A program made the position numbers and the translations under genes. Of a stretch of 64,000 nt of DNA, positions 17,779 to 26,728 are shown piece after piece. The stretch lies in NCBI RefSeq assembly GCF_030848475.1, contig NZ_JAVDDS010000017.1, positions 1 through 64,000 of the forward strand, written 5' to 3'. Within the stretch, counting starts at the first letter, position 1. Every line of letters begins with the position of its first letter. A model generated the notes under the pieces. It saw nothing but the letters and a program-made list of their open reading frames with translations. It searched no databases and was not told the DNA's origin. This DNA comes from Herbivorax alkaliphila (GTDB lineage Bacteria; Bacillota; Clostridia; Acetivibrionales; Acetivibrionaceae).

Positions 17779-18924
17779 TTAATCATCACTTAACATTCTT
17801 CCGGTTTTGGGGTTTATGTAGACAAGCCAGTATCCAAATGCTCCATACTGGGAATCTTCTCCCTCAACCTGTGCCCACCTGCACATTTCTCCAAAAGGTT
17901 TTTCATCCACCCTATAAAGTCCTGGAATTCCACAGACAACATACCTTAAATCTTTTTTTTCATCTTCATATATTCCTGCTATGATATGTTTGTATTTAAA
18001 ATGAGCCATCATTACCAGAGGATTGAAAAGTATGGGAATTCGTATATTGAGTTTGTAAAAAATATTGTTTAGGTGTACAGGACTAACTATTTGCCACCAT
18101 CTGTAATCCTTTCTTTCTACCCTGAAAGGATTGATTTTTTTAAAAGACTGGTCAAAATCCGCAATTAACCTACTAAATACCTCTTTTACATCAATACCTT
18201 GAGATTTTTCACCTTCTTTTTTAATATCGGTTTCAGATTTTTTCTCTTTGCTGTCGATACTTTTATCCATAACTTTTGAACTGTTTTTTATTTCAACATT
18301 TTTATCATTTTTTTCTTTTTCAAACTTAATAGATTTTTCAACTTCTTTTTTATAAGACTTAAAATTTTTATCTGCAAAAATTTTGTTTTCACTGTCATTT
18401 TTAACTTTTTCGGAAGTTTTATTCATATTCTCACATTTATCGCATTCATTTTTTTTGTCCAAACTACCTTTTTCCAAAATGTCTTTTTCCTTTGTTACTT
18501 TTTGCCTGCTTAAAAAGTTTTTAAGTTTACCTTTCCAATCTAGCTTTTCTTTTTTATAGGCCGCTAAAGGACATATAATATCATCGTCATCTAATGATTC
18601 TGCCACCAAAGCTACAACATTGAAATACTCAATTGGTATACCTGTACCTCCAACATTAGAAGGCTCAAATTTTTTTTGCAATTCTGCTTCTCCTTCTTTT
18701 AACTGGATACAGCCAAAGCAAAATGGCACAATGTTTTGTTTATTTACTTTCATAATGTAAAGTTTGTATTTTAAATTTTCAGTTTTTAAGTTAGAAACAT
18801 GACAACTAAGTCTTCCCCTGCCTTCCCTCACTTCAATTCTTACATATCCTAGTGGATCCTTTTCTTGTTTAAATTCCCTGTCTTCTTTTTTTAACATAAA
18901 GAAGGTTTTATAATATTTAATCAT
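17779..18924 (-). CDS. Uncharacterised clostridial protein, two domains joined by a Lys/Glu linker
   Basis: 381 aa, not recognised with certainty. The N-terminal part (1-125) is a beta-rich domain (YVRIEVREGRGRLSCHVSNL, then YKLYIMKVNKQNIVPFCFG). Residues about 140-255 are low-complexity K, E, D, S and N. The C-terminal domain (about 255-381) is conserved-looking and aromatic (YRWWQIVSPVHLNNIFYKLN, FGYWLVYINPKTG). There is no signal peptide or membrane segment. AGGGGGG precedes the ATG. It lies downstream of ksgA, where bacilli have yabG/veg, so a sporulation link is possible but unproven. Confidence 0.7.
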   Translation of the reverse strand: MIKYYKTFFMLKKEDREFKQEKDPLGYVRIEVREGRGRLSCHVSNLKTENLKYKLYIMKVNKQNIVPFCFGCIQLKEGEAELQKKFEPSNVGGTGIPIEYFNVVALVAESLDDDDIICPLAAYKKEKLDWKGKLKNFLSRQKVTKEKDILEKGSLDKKNECDKCENMNKTSEKVKNDSENKIFADKNFKSYKKEVEKSIKFEKEKNDKNVEIKNSSKVMDKSIDSKEKKSETDIKKEGEKSQGIDVKEVFSRLIADFDQSFKKINPFRVERKDYRWWQIVSPVHLNNIFYKLNIRIPILFNPLVMMAHFKYKHIIAGIYEDEKKDLRYVVCGIPGLYRVDEKPFGEMCRWAQVEGEDSQYGAFGYWLVYINPKTGRMLSDD

Positions 18925-18997
18925 TTACATCCCCCCCTACACATTTATATGTCACTTTGAGGGGTACATTACTATTTTAAAAAAATTCATAAGAAAA

Positions 18998-19846
18998 TTA
19001 AGGAGAGTTTTCAAATAATAAATTGGCTAGCATTGCAAACTGTTGAATTGAAAGAGTTTCACCTCTTGCATTTTCATCTACCTCAATAATTTTTAATAAT
19101 TTTTTTATTTGCTCTTTTGACTTATTAAATTCCCCGGCATTATAAAGTGCATTTATCAAAGTCTTTCTTCTCTGTGCAAAAGAACATCTTACCGTCTTAA
19201 AAAACATAGCCTTATCTAAGAGCTCCACTGGAGGTTCTTTGTTGATAACAAGCTTTATAACTGTAGAATCCACGTCAGGCTTAGGAATAAAACAGTGGGG
19301 GGACACATCAAAAACCTTTTTTGATTTTGAATAATACTGAACAGCAACAGAAAGGGCACCATATTCCTTTCCTCCCGGACTTGCTGCTATCCTCTGTGCA
19401 ACTTCCTTTTGAATCATAAATACCATCATATCTACTTTAGTATCTTCTTCTAAAAATTTCATTATAATGGATGTAGTTATATAATAAGGAAGATTTGCCA
19501 CAACTTTTATATTTGAAGCTTTCTCGTCAGATATAAGTGTTTTTATATCTGTTTTCATTATATCCATATTTAAAATTTCAACATTTGAAAAACTGCTCAG
19601 GTTATCTTTTAATGCAGAAATAAGATATCTGTCAATTTCTATTGCTATTACTTTTTTAGATCTTTTAGCAAGCTCTGAAGTCATAGTACCAATCCCAGGT
19701 CCCACTTCAATTACAACATCATCTTTTGTTATATCTGCACTATCTACTATTTTCTTTACTATATTATCATCATTTAAAAAATTTTGTCCCAGTGACTTTG
19801 TTAAACGTATATTGTGCTTTTGAATTATTTCTCTTGTATTTTGCAT
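18998..19846 (-). CDS. ksgA: 16S rRNA dimethyladenosine transferase (A1518/A1519)
   Basis: 282 aa SAM-dependent enzyme (RsmA/KsgA) that dimethylates two adenosines in helix 45 of 16S rRNA. Motifs in order: KSLGQNFL near the N-terminus, SAM-binding VIEVGPGIGTMT (about residues 45-56), acidic EID, and catalytic NLPYYITTSI (about 118-127). The C-terminal helical domain contains the FAQRRKTLINAL motif. It is the last gene of a block with the B. subtilis order metS-yabD-yabE-(rnmV)-ksgA; rnmV is not present here. Confidence 0.95.
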   Translation of the reverse strand: MQNTREIIQKHNIRLTKSLGQNFLNDDNIVKKIVDSADITKDDVVIEVGPGIGTMTSELAKRSKKVIAIEIDRYLISALKDNLSSFSNVEILNMDIMKTDIKTLISDEKASNIKVVANLPYYITTSIIMKFLEEDTKVDMMVFMIQKEVAQRIAASPGGKEYGALSVAVQYYSKSKKVFDVSPHCFIPKPDVDSTVIKLVINKEPPVELLDKAMFFKTVRCSFAQRRKTLINALYNAGEFNKSKEQIKKLLKIIEVDENARGETLSIQQFAMLANLLFENSP

Positions 19847-19884
19847 ACTTTTATCTCCAGTATAGATTTAAAACTCTTTCTACT

Positions 19885-19974
19885 TTATCTTATTCTAAGA
19901 CTCCACCTTCTATAAGATGGAGTTGAGTCTCCACCTAAAGCCTCGACGTTTAGCTTTAGCTAAACGAGTTCACT
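19885..19974 (-). repeat. Dispersed hairpin repeat, medium class (copy 3)
   Basis: Minus-orientation copy from TTATCTTATTCTAAGA to GAGTTCACT. It lacks 27 nt between the two GGTGGAGTTG motifs of the full form, so hairpins 2 and 3 are merged. It lies between ksgA and yabE, where rnmV stands in bacilli. Confidence 0.85.
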
Positions 19975-19999
19975 AAGTCTTTCGTAGCTTTTTAAAACG

Positions 20000-20026
20000 A
20001 AACCCCACCCTTTAAAAGGTGGAGTT
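20000..20026 (-). terminator. Terminator of yabE
   Basis: Imperfect hairpin AACTCCACC / GGTGGGGTT read on the minus strand, followed by TTTCGTTTT. It lies 15 nt past the yabE stop. Confidence 0.65.
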
Positions 20027-20040
20027 TTATTTTGAGTGAG

Positions 20041-21102
20041 TCAGTCTCTTAATATGTATACCCTGACATCTCTCACGCCCCAATTTATAACATCTTCCAT
20101 CTCCTCTTTGTAAAGGTCTATTATATCACCTTTTACAGCACTTCCAATATCAGCCGCCAATGCATATCCATAATCAGGAACATCTCCAACCCCTTCAACA
20201 TATAGTCTTGTTCCCAGTGGTATAACATTTGGATCCACAGCTACAATTCCAGGTCTCACCTCTATACCTGTATAAGTTATGCCAAATTGCGGGTGATCAG
20301 GTGTCTTGCCAGTGCACTGATAAGATGCAGTATATGAAGTAGCCCTCATATCAAGAACATCTGTATACCTAAATTTATCTCCTCTTGAGCTAACATAACT
20401 TGCGACAGTTCCATATTCAACAACTTTTTCCGAAGGCTCGGAAATAACGCTTTCATTCATAAGCCTTCGATATACTTCTTCACCATCTTCATATTTAACT
20501 GCATATACTTCTTCTATAATACCTTTGCTGCCCTCTTTAACTACTTTTTGCTCTCCTATTTCCATGTTGCCGCATTCTTCTTCTACAACCTCATAGGGTA
20601 TTGACTTTTCTTCTGCTACCAACTTATGACTCACTCTAACAACCTTCACTTCCATATCTTCCTCTACTTCTTGACTGTATCTAGCACCTTCAATTTTGTC
20701 TCCAACGGCAAGATTGACAGGCTCTTCTTTTAATGCCTCACCAACAGTATCTTTTACAGTCATTATTGTTGTTTCTTCCCCATCCACATCAACTATTAAA
20801 GGTATAGCTTTTTTTATATCTATAACGTTGGTATTTTTCTTTTGTAATTTGCTTTCTAGAGGTAAGCTGACATAGTCATGTTCACTTATCTCTATTTCAT
20901 TTTGACCCAGTACTCCTTCAACGGTAGATTTCATTGTACGAACTATAATTACGCTGTCATCATAATTAATAACCACATCTTTACTAAAATAAACACTAGT
21001 CCCAACAATCACTGACATAGATATCACAAAAGCCAAAATCATTGCCGCAATCGCTTTTAATGAAACATACCTCCTGATACTTTTACCAAGTAATGGTGAC
21101 AA
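20041..21102 (-). CDS. yabE: G5/3D-domain cell-wall protein, YabE type
   Basis: 353 aa exported or membrane-anchored protein related to resuscitation-promoting/stationary-phase survival lytic enzymes. An N-terminal membrane segment (about 14-35) is followed by two ubiquitin-like DUF348 modules (about 42-150), a G5 domain (about 155-230, EEVYAVKYEDGEEV) and a C-terminal 3D domain (about 245-353). The 3D domain has the Asp residues of lytic transglycosylase-like proteins (AVDPNVIPLGTRLYVEG, AADIGSAVKGDIIDLY). The start is TTG, 8 nt after AGGAGG. Position upstream of ksgA matches bacillar yabE. Confidence 0.88.
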   Translation of the reverse strand: MSPLLGKSIRRYVSLKAIAAMILAFVISMSVIVGTSVYFSKDVVINYDDSVIIVRTMKSTVEGVLGQNEIEISEHDYVSLPLESKLQKKNTNVIDIKKAIPLIVDVDGEETTIMTVKDTVGEALKEEPVNLAVGDKIEGARYSQEVEEDMEVKVVRVSHKLVAEEKSIPYEVVEEECGNMEIGEQKVVKEGSKGIIEEVYAVKYEDGEEVYRRLMNESVISEPSEKVVEYGTVASYVSSRGDKFRYTDVLDMRATSYTASYQCTGKTPDHPQFGITYTGIEVRPGIVAVDPNVIPLGTRLYVEGVGDVPDYGYALAADIGSAVKGDIIDLYKEEMEDVINWGVRDVRVYILRD

Positions 21103-21300
21103 ATTATCATCCTCCTACTTAAAATATTTTAAGGGCTAAGGGATATTCTATTTCAAATTATTTTTTTTGTCAAATCTTTCTTTCATACCAGCTCAATCCC
21201 TTTGTATATAAAGCACACCATTGATTTATTCATATTTTCCCAATTATAATTATACGCTCTTTTCTAGCATTTCAAACGTCATTCACTTAAATTTTAAAAA

Positions 21301-21359
21301 TTTTTTAGATTACAGAAGCTTACAAAACCCAGGGTTTTTGCAAGCTTCTGTAATCTAAA
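21301..21359. terminator. Long inverted repeat, second of two tandem terminators
   Basis: A 21-base arm TTTTTTAGATTACAGAAGC(TT) pairs perfectly with its complement, and the inner CAAAACCC/GGGTTTTTG also pairs with one bulge. T-runs flank both sides. It lies in the yabE leader, just beyond the terminator of the Met-rich gene. Confidence 0.75.
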
Positions 21360-21360
21360 A

Positions 21361-21390
21361 AAAGAGGGGGGGTTTGAAACCCCCCTCTTT
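21361..21390 (-). terminator. Terminator of the Met-rich gene
   Basis: G/C-rich hairpin AAAGAGGGGGG / CCCCCCTCTTT with a short loop, followed by TTTTTTT on the minus strand. It lies 6 nt past the stop codon. Confidence 0.85.
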
Positions 21391-21396
21391 TTATCA

Positions 21397-21831
21397 TTAT
21401 AAATTTGGCATACCTTGGTACATACCTGCATAATCAGGATTTGACATTCCCTGATGCATACCTGCATAATCAGGATTTGGCATCATCCCATACATCATCA
21501 TGGGCCAATTCATCATGGGCCAATTCATCATGGGCATATATGGCATTTGAGGCATACCCGGCATACCCGACATGCCCGGCATTTGATTCATATAGGGCAT
21601 TTGAGGCATACCCGACATTTGAGGCATGTAAGGCATATGCTGTTGCATATGCTGTTGCATATGATGGGGCATGTGATGAGGCATATGATTCATATTAGGC
21701 ATTTGCCCCATATGTAATGGTGGAAATTGAGGCATTTGAGGATTTGGCAACATATCCGTCATTCCACCTTTTTGATTGGGACTATTTTGCTCAGGCATTC
21801 CCCCACCTTTATTAACCTTGTTTTTTTCCAT
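21397..21831 (-). CDS. Methionine-rich low-complexity protein
   Basis: 144 aa with 37 Met (about 26 percent), rich also in Pro, Gly, Asn, Gln and His. Short imperfect repeats dominate: HMPHHMPHHMQQHMQQHM (about 50-66), GMPQMPYM-type units, MMNWPMMNWPMMM, and a C-terminal NPDYAGM(H/Y)QGM duplicate. There is no signal peptide or membrane segment. A clean GGAGG-7-ATG start and its own terminator make it a real gene. Met/His-rich repeats suggest metal (copper) binding or a spore-coat or extracellular matrix role; both are inference. It interrupts the conserved tatD-yabE pair. Confidence 0.8.
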   Translation of the reverse strand: MEKNKVNKGGGMPEQNSPNQKGGMTDMLPNPQMPQFPPLHMGQMPNMNHMPHHMPHHMQQHMQQHMPYMPQMSGMPQMPYMNQMPGMSGMPGMPQMPYMPMMNWPMMNWPMMMYGMMPNPDYAGMHQGMSNPDYAGMYQGMPNL

Positions 21832-22043
21832 AAAATAACCTCCGATACATATTCTTTTAACATATCACAGCTTTTTAGCTGTAATTAAACTTTTACTCAA
21901 CTGCTATAGAGCAGCCACACTGCCTTCTCCCATTAAGAAGAACAATATATACTCATTATATGTATCAAAGATTAAATGGTTACTCTAAACCCAAAATTCC
22001 TCTAACTAAAACTCCCATGTTTAACTAAAACCGAGGAAAATTA

Positions 22044-22808
22044 CTATATTTTAAATATTTTTTTTGCATTATCAGTTGTTTTTTGTGCAACCTCTTCTAG
22101 CTCCATACCTTTTATATCAGCAATCTTTTGTGCAACAAACTTTACATATCCTGAATAATTCCTTTTACCTCTGTAAGGTTCAGGTGCCAAATATGGACAA
22201 TCTGTCTCAATCAAAAGTCTTTCTATAGGCACATATTCTGCAACTTCAACAGCCTTTCGAGCATTTTTAAAAGTTACTGTACCACCTAATGAAATATAAA
22301 AGTTATTGTCCATAACTATTTTTGCCATTTCTACACTGCCAGAAAAACAGTGAAAAACCCCGCCAACCTCTTTAGCTTTTTCATTTTTTACTATATTTAG
22401 CACATCTTCATGAGCATCTCTGTCATGTATTATTATAGGTAGCTTTATATCTTTTGCTAAGTTTATCTGCCTTTCAAATACGTTCTTTTGAATGCTTTTA
22501 GGCGAAAAATCATAGTAATAGTCAAGTCCTATCTCTCCTATTGCAACTACTTTTTTGTTTTTAGCATAATCTTCAAGAACTTCAATAAACTCCTCATCCA
22601 TATCTTTTGCATCATGTGGATGAATACCTATTGCAGCATAAAAATTTTCGTATTCATCGGCTAAAGATACAGCTTTTGGTACTGATTCCCTGCTTGAAGA
22701 TGCATTTAATATATAGCTTACCCCATTTTTAAAAGCCTCTTTTATAATTTCCCGTCTGTCTTCATTAAATTTTTCATCATCATAATGTGCATGTGAATCA
22801 AAAAACAT
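22044..22808 (-). CDS. tatD: TatD-family metal-dependent deoxyribonuclease
   Basis: 254 aa TIM-barrel hydrolase. Metal-site motifs are FFDSHAHYDDEKF at the start, AIGEIGLDYYYDFS (about 92-105), PIIIHDRDA (about 129-137), GVFHCFSGS (about 153) and LLIETDCPYLAP (about 200). This family removes damaged DNA ends, and bacterial members also act as 3'-5' exonucleases. It sits 53 nt downstream of metG, as in B. subtilis metS-yabD. Confidence 0.94.
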   Translation of the reverse strand: MFFDSHAHYDDEKFNEDRREIIKEAFKNGVSYILNASSSRESVPKAVSLADEYENFYAAIGIHPHDAKDMDEEFIEVLEDYAKNKKVVAIGEIGLDYYYDFSPKSIQKNVFERQINLAKDIKLPIIIHDRDAHEDVLNIVKNEKAKEVGGVFHCFSGSVEMAKIVMDNNFYISLGGTVTFKNARKAVEVAEYVPIERLLIETDCPYLAPEPYRGKRNYSGYVKFVAQKIADIKGMELEEVAQKTTDNAKKIFKI

Positions 22809-22861
22809 AATACTCTCCTATAAACTATATTTTTATATAAACAATGTCAGGAATGGTGAAT

Positions 22862-24823
22862 TTACTTTATTTTGGATCCACTTTCTAGCATTCCGTCCAC
22901 TGTTGCAAGAACCAGCTGCTTGTCATTTGAAGCAGCAAGCACCATTCCTTGGGATTCAATTCCACGAAGCTTAACCGGCTTTAAATTAGCAACAACTATA
23001 ACATATTTTCCTATAATATCTTTAGAATCATAATGTTTTGCTATGCCAGCCACTACCTGTCTGGTTTCTTCTCCCACTTCAAGCTTTAGTTTTAAGAGTT
23101 TGTCAGCCTTCTCAACCTTTTCGGCTTCAAGAACTTTCCCCACTCTAAGATCTATTTTTGCAAAATCATCTATTGATATTTGTTCTTTTTTGTTACTTTC
23201 TTCCATCTTTTTAGAAGCCTTTTCTTTTTTCTCTCTTTCCTTCTTTTCCTTCTTCTCAATTTTTTCAAGTTCCTTCATCTCTTTTTCCAAGTCTATCCTT
23301 GGAAATAATGTCTCGCCTTTATTTACAATTGCACCTTCAGGGTAGCTACCCCATTTTTTTGAACTTTCCCATGATGTTTCATCACCATCTGACAACCCAA
23401 GCTGGGTCCATATTTTTTCAGGTGTTTCAGGCATAAATGGCTCTATTAAAATTGAAATAATACGAATGCTCTCTGCAAGATTGTACATTACAGCAGCAAG
23501 CCTTTCCTTTTTTTCATCATCTTTAGCTAAAATCCAAGGCATTGTTTCATCTATATATTTATTTGTCCTTGAAACGGTCTTCCAGATTTCAGAAAGAGCC
23601 AGATTAAATTGAAGATTATCCATAAGTTCCTCAACTTTTTTTGGTGTATTTATTACCATTTCCATTAATTCATCATCAAAATCACCTGACTGTCTTTTAT
23701 CCGGTATAGTTCCGTTGAAATATTTTTTTATCATTGCAACAGTTCTGCTTACCAGATTACCTAAATCATTTGCAAGGTCAGAGTTTATTCTATTAATTAA
23801 AGCTTCATTTGTAAAAACTCCATCAGAACCAAAGGGCACCTCTCTTAAAAGAAAGTACCTTATGGAATCAAGACCATACTTTTCTACAAGTATCACAGGG
23901 TCAACAACATTTCCCTTTGACTTAGACATTTTGCCGCCCTCTAAAAGCAGCCAGCCATGTCCATAAACCTGCTTCGGTAGTGGTTCACCAAGAGCCATCA
24001 GCATAGCAGGCCATATAATTGTATGAAAACGTACTATTTCCTTCCCTACCAGCTGCACATCTGCCGGCCAGTATTTTTTATAAGCCGATTCATCTTCTGA
24101 CATATAACCTAACCCAGTAATGTAATTTGAAAGTGCATCAATCCATACATAAACCACGTGATCCTTATCAAATGTCACTGGCACTCCCCAATCAAAGGTT
24201 GTCCTCGATACACATAAATCTTCAAGACCTGGCTTTAAGAAGTTATTAATCATTTCATTTTGTCTTGAAACCGGCTGTATAAACTCTGGATTTTCTTCTA
24301 TATGCTTTATTAACCTATCCTGATACTTGGACAGCTTGAAAAAGTAACTCTCTTCCTTTGTCAACTCAACTTCTCTTCCACAATCAGGACATTTGCCATC
24401 TTCTAACTGAGTTTTTGTCAAAAAGGACTCACATGGAGTACAATACCATCCTTCGTACTCACTTTTATAAATATCTCCATTGTCATATAATCTTTTAAAT
24501 ATTTTTTGAACTGCTCTCACATGATAGTCATCTGTGGTTCTTATAAATCTGTCATTTGTTATCTTCATAAGATCCCACATTTTTTTAATTCCTTCAACTA
24601 TTTCATCAACATGCTCTTTTGGTGTAACACCTTTTGCTTCTGCAACTCTCTGTATTTTTTGTCCATGTTCGTCTGTTCCAGTAAGAAACATTACATCAAA
24701 GCCTCTAAGCCTTTTATATCTAGACATTGCGTCTGCAGCAACAGTTGTATAGGAATGACCTATATGTAATTTACCACTTGGATAATATATAGGTGTAGTT
24801 ATATAAAATTTTTCCCTGCTCAT
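22862..24823 (-). CDS. metG: Methionine-tRNA ligase with C-terminal tRNA-binding domain
   Basis: 653 aa class I synthetase charging tRNA-Met. HIGH motif KLHIGHSYTT (about residue 18), a zinc knuckle made by CTPC and CPDC (about 130-150), KMSKSKGNVVDP (about 300), and an anticodon-binding helical domain. A charged Lys/Glu linker (about 510-550) leads to the EMAP/Trbp111-like domain (IDLRVGKVLEAEKVEKADKL, about 553-653), which allows dimerisation. The ATG is preceded by GAGGAG. Confidence 0.97.
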   Translation of the reverse strand: MSREKFYITTPIYYPSGKLHIGHSYTTVAADAMSRYKRLRGFDVMFLTGTDEHGQKIQRVAEAKGVTPKEHVDEIVEGIKKMWDLMKITNDRFIRTTDDYHVRAVQKIFKRLYDNGDIYKSEYEGWYCTPCESFLTKTQLEDGKCPDCGREVELTKEESYFFKLSKYQDRLIKHIEENPEFIQPVSRQNEMINNFLKPGLEDLCVSRTTFDWGVPVTFDKDHVVYVWIDALSNYITGLGYMSEDESAYKKYWPADVQLVGKEIVRFHTIIWPAMLMALGEPLPKQVYGHGWLLLEGGKMSKSKGNVVDPVILVEKYGLDSIRYFLLREVPFGSDGVFTNEALINRINSDLANDLGNLVSRTVAMIKKYFNGTIPDKRQSGDFDDELMEMVINTPKKVEELMDNLQFNLALSEIWKTVSRTNKYIDETMPWILAKDDEKKERLAAVMYNLAESIRIISILIEPFMPETPEKIWTQLGLSDGDETSWESSKKWGSYPEGAIVNKGETLFPRIDLEKEMKELEKIEKKEKKEREKKEKASKKMEESNKKEQISIDDFAKIDLRVGKVLEAEKVEKADKLLKLKLEVGEETRQVVAGIAKHYDSKDIIGKYVIVVANLKPVKLRGIESQGMVLAASNDKQLVLATVDGMLESGSKIK

Positions 24824-25055
24824 TTTTAAAACTCCTCCTCATAATAATTAAACTAAAACAGAATAAAAATTCACGCTCTAAAAATTCCATTAATACTAAT
24901 ATACATATTTACAAACTTTTTTTCAAGTTATTATATTAACTTATGGTTATCTAATTTATGTGAAGAAGAAAATTCTAGAAACTAAAGTTTTGCAGTTTAG
25001 AACATGTAAATACTTCCACATTTTCATTCACTTAAATAATATGCACCGTGAACTT

Positions 25056-25081
25056 AGTGAACTCGTTTAGCTAAAGCTAAA
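25056..25081 (+). repeat. Dispersed hairpin repeat, hairpin-1-only remnant (copy 4)
   Basis: AGTGAACTCG followed by the GTTTAGC-TAAA-GCTAAA hairpin, then unrelated sequence. It lies between spmB and metG. Confidence 0.75.
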
Positions 25082-25101
25082 TTTCCCCAGTATAGAGCCT
25101 A

Positions 25102-25629
25102 TTAAAATGCTATTTTACATATCCACACTGACACAATCACACTTGTAAAATCTGCTATTAAAGCTGCCAAAAGGGTATATCGAACTTTTTTTACTCCCAC
25201 AGCACCAAAATAAACAGCAAGGGTGTAAAATATAGTTTCTGTTGACCCCATCATTGTAGATGTAACTCTTCCTATAAAAGAATCTGCTCCATATTCCTTT
25301 AATATGTCAGAAACCATTGCCAATGAGGCACTCCCTGAAATAGGACGCATAAACACGAGAGGCAGTGTTTCCGATGGAATATTAAAAAGTCCTGTAATTG
25401 GTTTTACTGCATAGATTAAAAGCTCAAGGGCTCCTGATGCTCTAAACACTCCAACGGCAACAACCAGCCCCACTAGTGGAGGAATGATTTTCAAAACAGT
25501 TGTTATGCCTTCTTTAGCACTATCAACAAATACATCATATACTTTTACATTCCTATAAAGACCTACCGATAAAATAACTACAAAAATTACAGGTACAGCA
25601 TATGAAGATATTGCCTTTATAATATCCAT
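25102..25629 (-). CDS. spmB: Spore maturation protein B
   Basis: 175 aa polytopic membrane protein with about four or five helices. The family pattern is clear: PPLVGLVVAVGVFRASGAL, LPLVFMRPISGSASLA and STMMGSTETIFYTLAVYFGAVGV. SpmA and SpmB act together in dehydration of the spore core. It lies 38 nt after spmA with its own GGAGGACAATAT-ATG start. Its presence supports an endospore-forming host. Confidence 0.93.
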   Translation of the reverse strand: MDIIKAISSYAVPVIFVVILSVGLYRNVKVYDVFVDSAKEGITTVLKIIPPLVGLVVAVGVFRASGALELLIYAVKPITGLFNIPSETLPLVFMRPISGSASLAMVSDILKEYGADSFIGRVTSTMMGSTETIFYTLAVYFGAVGVKKVRYTLLAALIADFTSVIVSVWICKIAF

Positions 25630-25665
25630 ATATTGTCCTCCTGATTTATATAATTTTAAAATTTT

Positions 25666-25686
25666 GTTTAGCTTTGGCTAAACGAG
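25666..25686 (-). repeat. Dispersed hairpin repeat remnant inside the end of spmA (copy 5)
   Basis: CTCGTTTAGC-CAAA-GCTAAAC on the minus strand is hairpin 1 of the repeat with one change in the loop. It overlaps the last codons and the stop codon of spmA. Confidence 0.75.
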
Positions 25687-26267
25687 CTATTTCTGCATAC
25701 AACTGAAAAAATCTTAACCGCCGTTACTCCTGCCACAGTAGCTAAAATAGTTGCAATCCAGATAGTCCCTATTACTTCTGTAGGATTGGCCGAGCCTGCC
25801 GCAACTCTTACTGCGACAATTGTGGCAGGTATAAATTGTACACAGCATGTGTTGAGAACTAGAAATGTACTCATAGCATCAGTTGATGTATCCTTATGCC
25901 TGTTTAGTTTTTGTAGCTCTTTCATAGCCTTAATCCCCAATGGTGTTGCTGCATTTCCCAGACCTAAAAAATTTGCAACCAAGTTCATAACTATTGCCCC
26001 TGTTGCAGGGTGATTCTTTGGTATCTCAGGAAACAAAAATTTTATTACAGGATTTAAAACTTTTGCAATTACCTTTATAATTCCACTCTTTTCTGCTACT
26101 CCCATAAGGCCGGTCCACAAGCACATAACTCCTAAAAGCCCTATACTAAGTTCAATTGCACTCTGTGATGACTCCAAAATAGCCTTTGTAACCTCATCAA
26201 TTCTTCCGTTTATTATTCCAGTAATGATTCCTGCAATTAGCATACCTACCCAAATGTAATTTAGCAC
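25668..26267 (-). CDS. spmA: Spore maturation protein A
   Basis: 199 aa membrane protein with the nucleoside-recognition (Gate) fold. Motifs: LLGVMCLWTGLMGVAEKSG, PVIKFLFPEIPKNHPATGA and NFLGLGNAATPLGIKAM. The start is GTG at 26267, 6 nt after GAGGG. The last residues (SSFSQS) and the stop TAA are encoded by a copy of the dispersed hairpin repeat, so the native C-terminus was probably changed by that element. Co-transcribed with spmB. Confidence 0.93.
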   Translation of the reverse strand: MLNYIWVGMLIAGIITGIINGRIDEVTKAILESSQSAIELSIGLLGVMCLWTGLMGVAEKSGIIKVIAKVLNPVIKFLFPEIPKNHPATGAIVMNLVANFLGLGNAATPLGIKAMKELQKLNRHKDTSTDAMSTFLVLNTCCVQFIPATIVAVRVAAGSANPTEVIGTIWIATILATVAGVTAVKIFSVVCRNSSFSQS

Positions 26268-26651
26268 GTTGAACCCTCAAATACACAAAGTATGATTCTC
26301 TAAAGTAATTATATGGGCTTATATCATATTTATATTACATGTTTCTTTATATTTACTAAACTCATTTAGCTTTAGATAAATATAATTCTTCTTTAAAATT
26401 TTTAACATTATGTTGAATGTATGAACAAAATGTAAAATTTAAAAAAATTTTTGACTTTTTTAAAACTTTTAGTTGTTTTTTAGAAGAAATCATGTATAAT
26501 TATCTTTATAATTGAAAAGGTTTTAAATTCCCTTTAATTAATTGTTTTATATTTTCTTTTTGTGGGAATATATAAAATTAGCATTAGTTATGTTTTAAAT
26601 TGACATTAAAATTTGTAGTTGTATTTTTTTCAATTTTTTTTAAAAAAAATC
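26268..26651. other. Divergent spmA/abrB control region with a second possible abrB promoter
   Basis: AT-rich with no open frame. A possible plus-strand promoter is TTGTTT (26473-26478), a 16-nt spacer and TATAAT (26495-26500). A decayed hairpin-1-like stretch of the dispersed repeat lies at 26361-26381. The main abrB promoter follows at 26652. Confidence 0.45.
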
Positions 26652-26680
26652 TTGACTATAAATGGCATATATGGTATGAT
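26652..26680 (+). promoter_or_regulatory. Sigma-A promoter of abrB
   Basis: TTGACT (26652-26657), an exact 17-nt spacer ending in ATGG, and TATGAT (26675-26680). It is 48 nt before the abrB start codon. Confidence 0.85.
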
Positions 26681-26728
26681 TAAAATGCAAAGTTTGTCGA
26701 ATACTGTAATAATGGAGGAGGATTTATT

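Noticed and set aside
21405-21717. Plus-strand frames rich in His/Arg or Ala/Tyr opposite the Met-rich gene
   Set aside because: Shadows of the repetitive minus-strand gene, with no ribosome sites.
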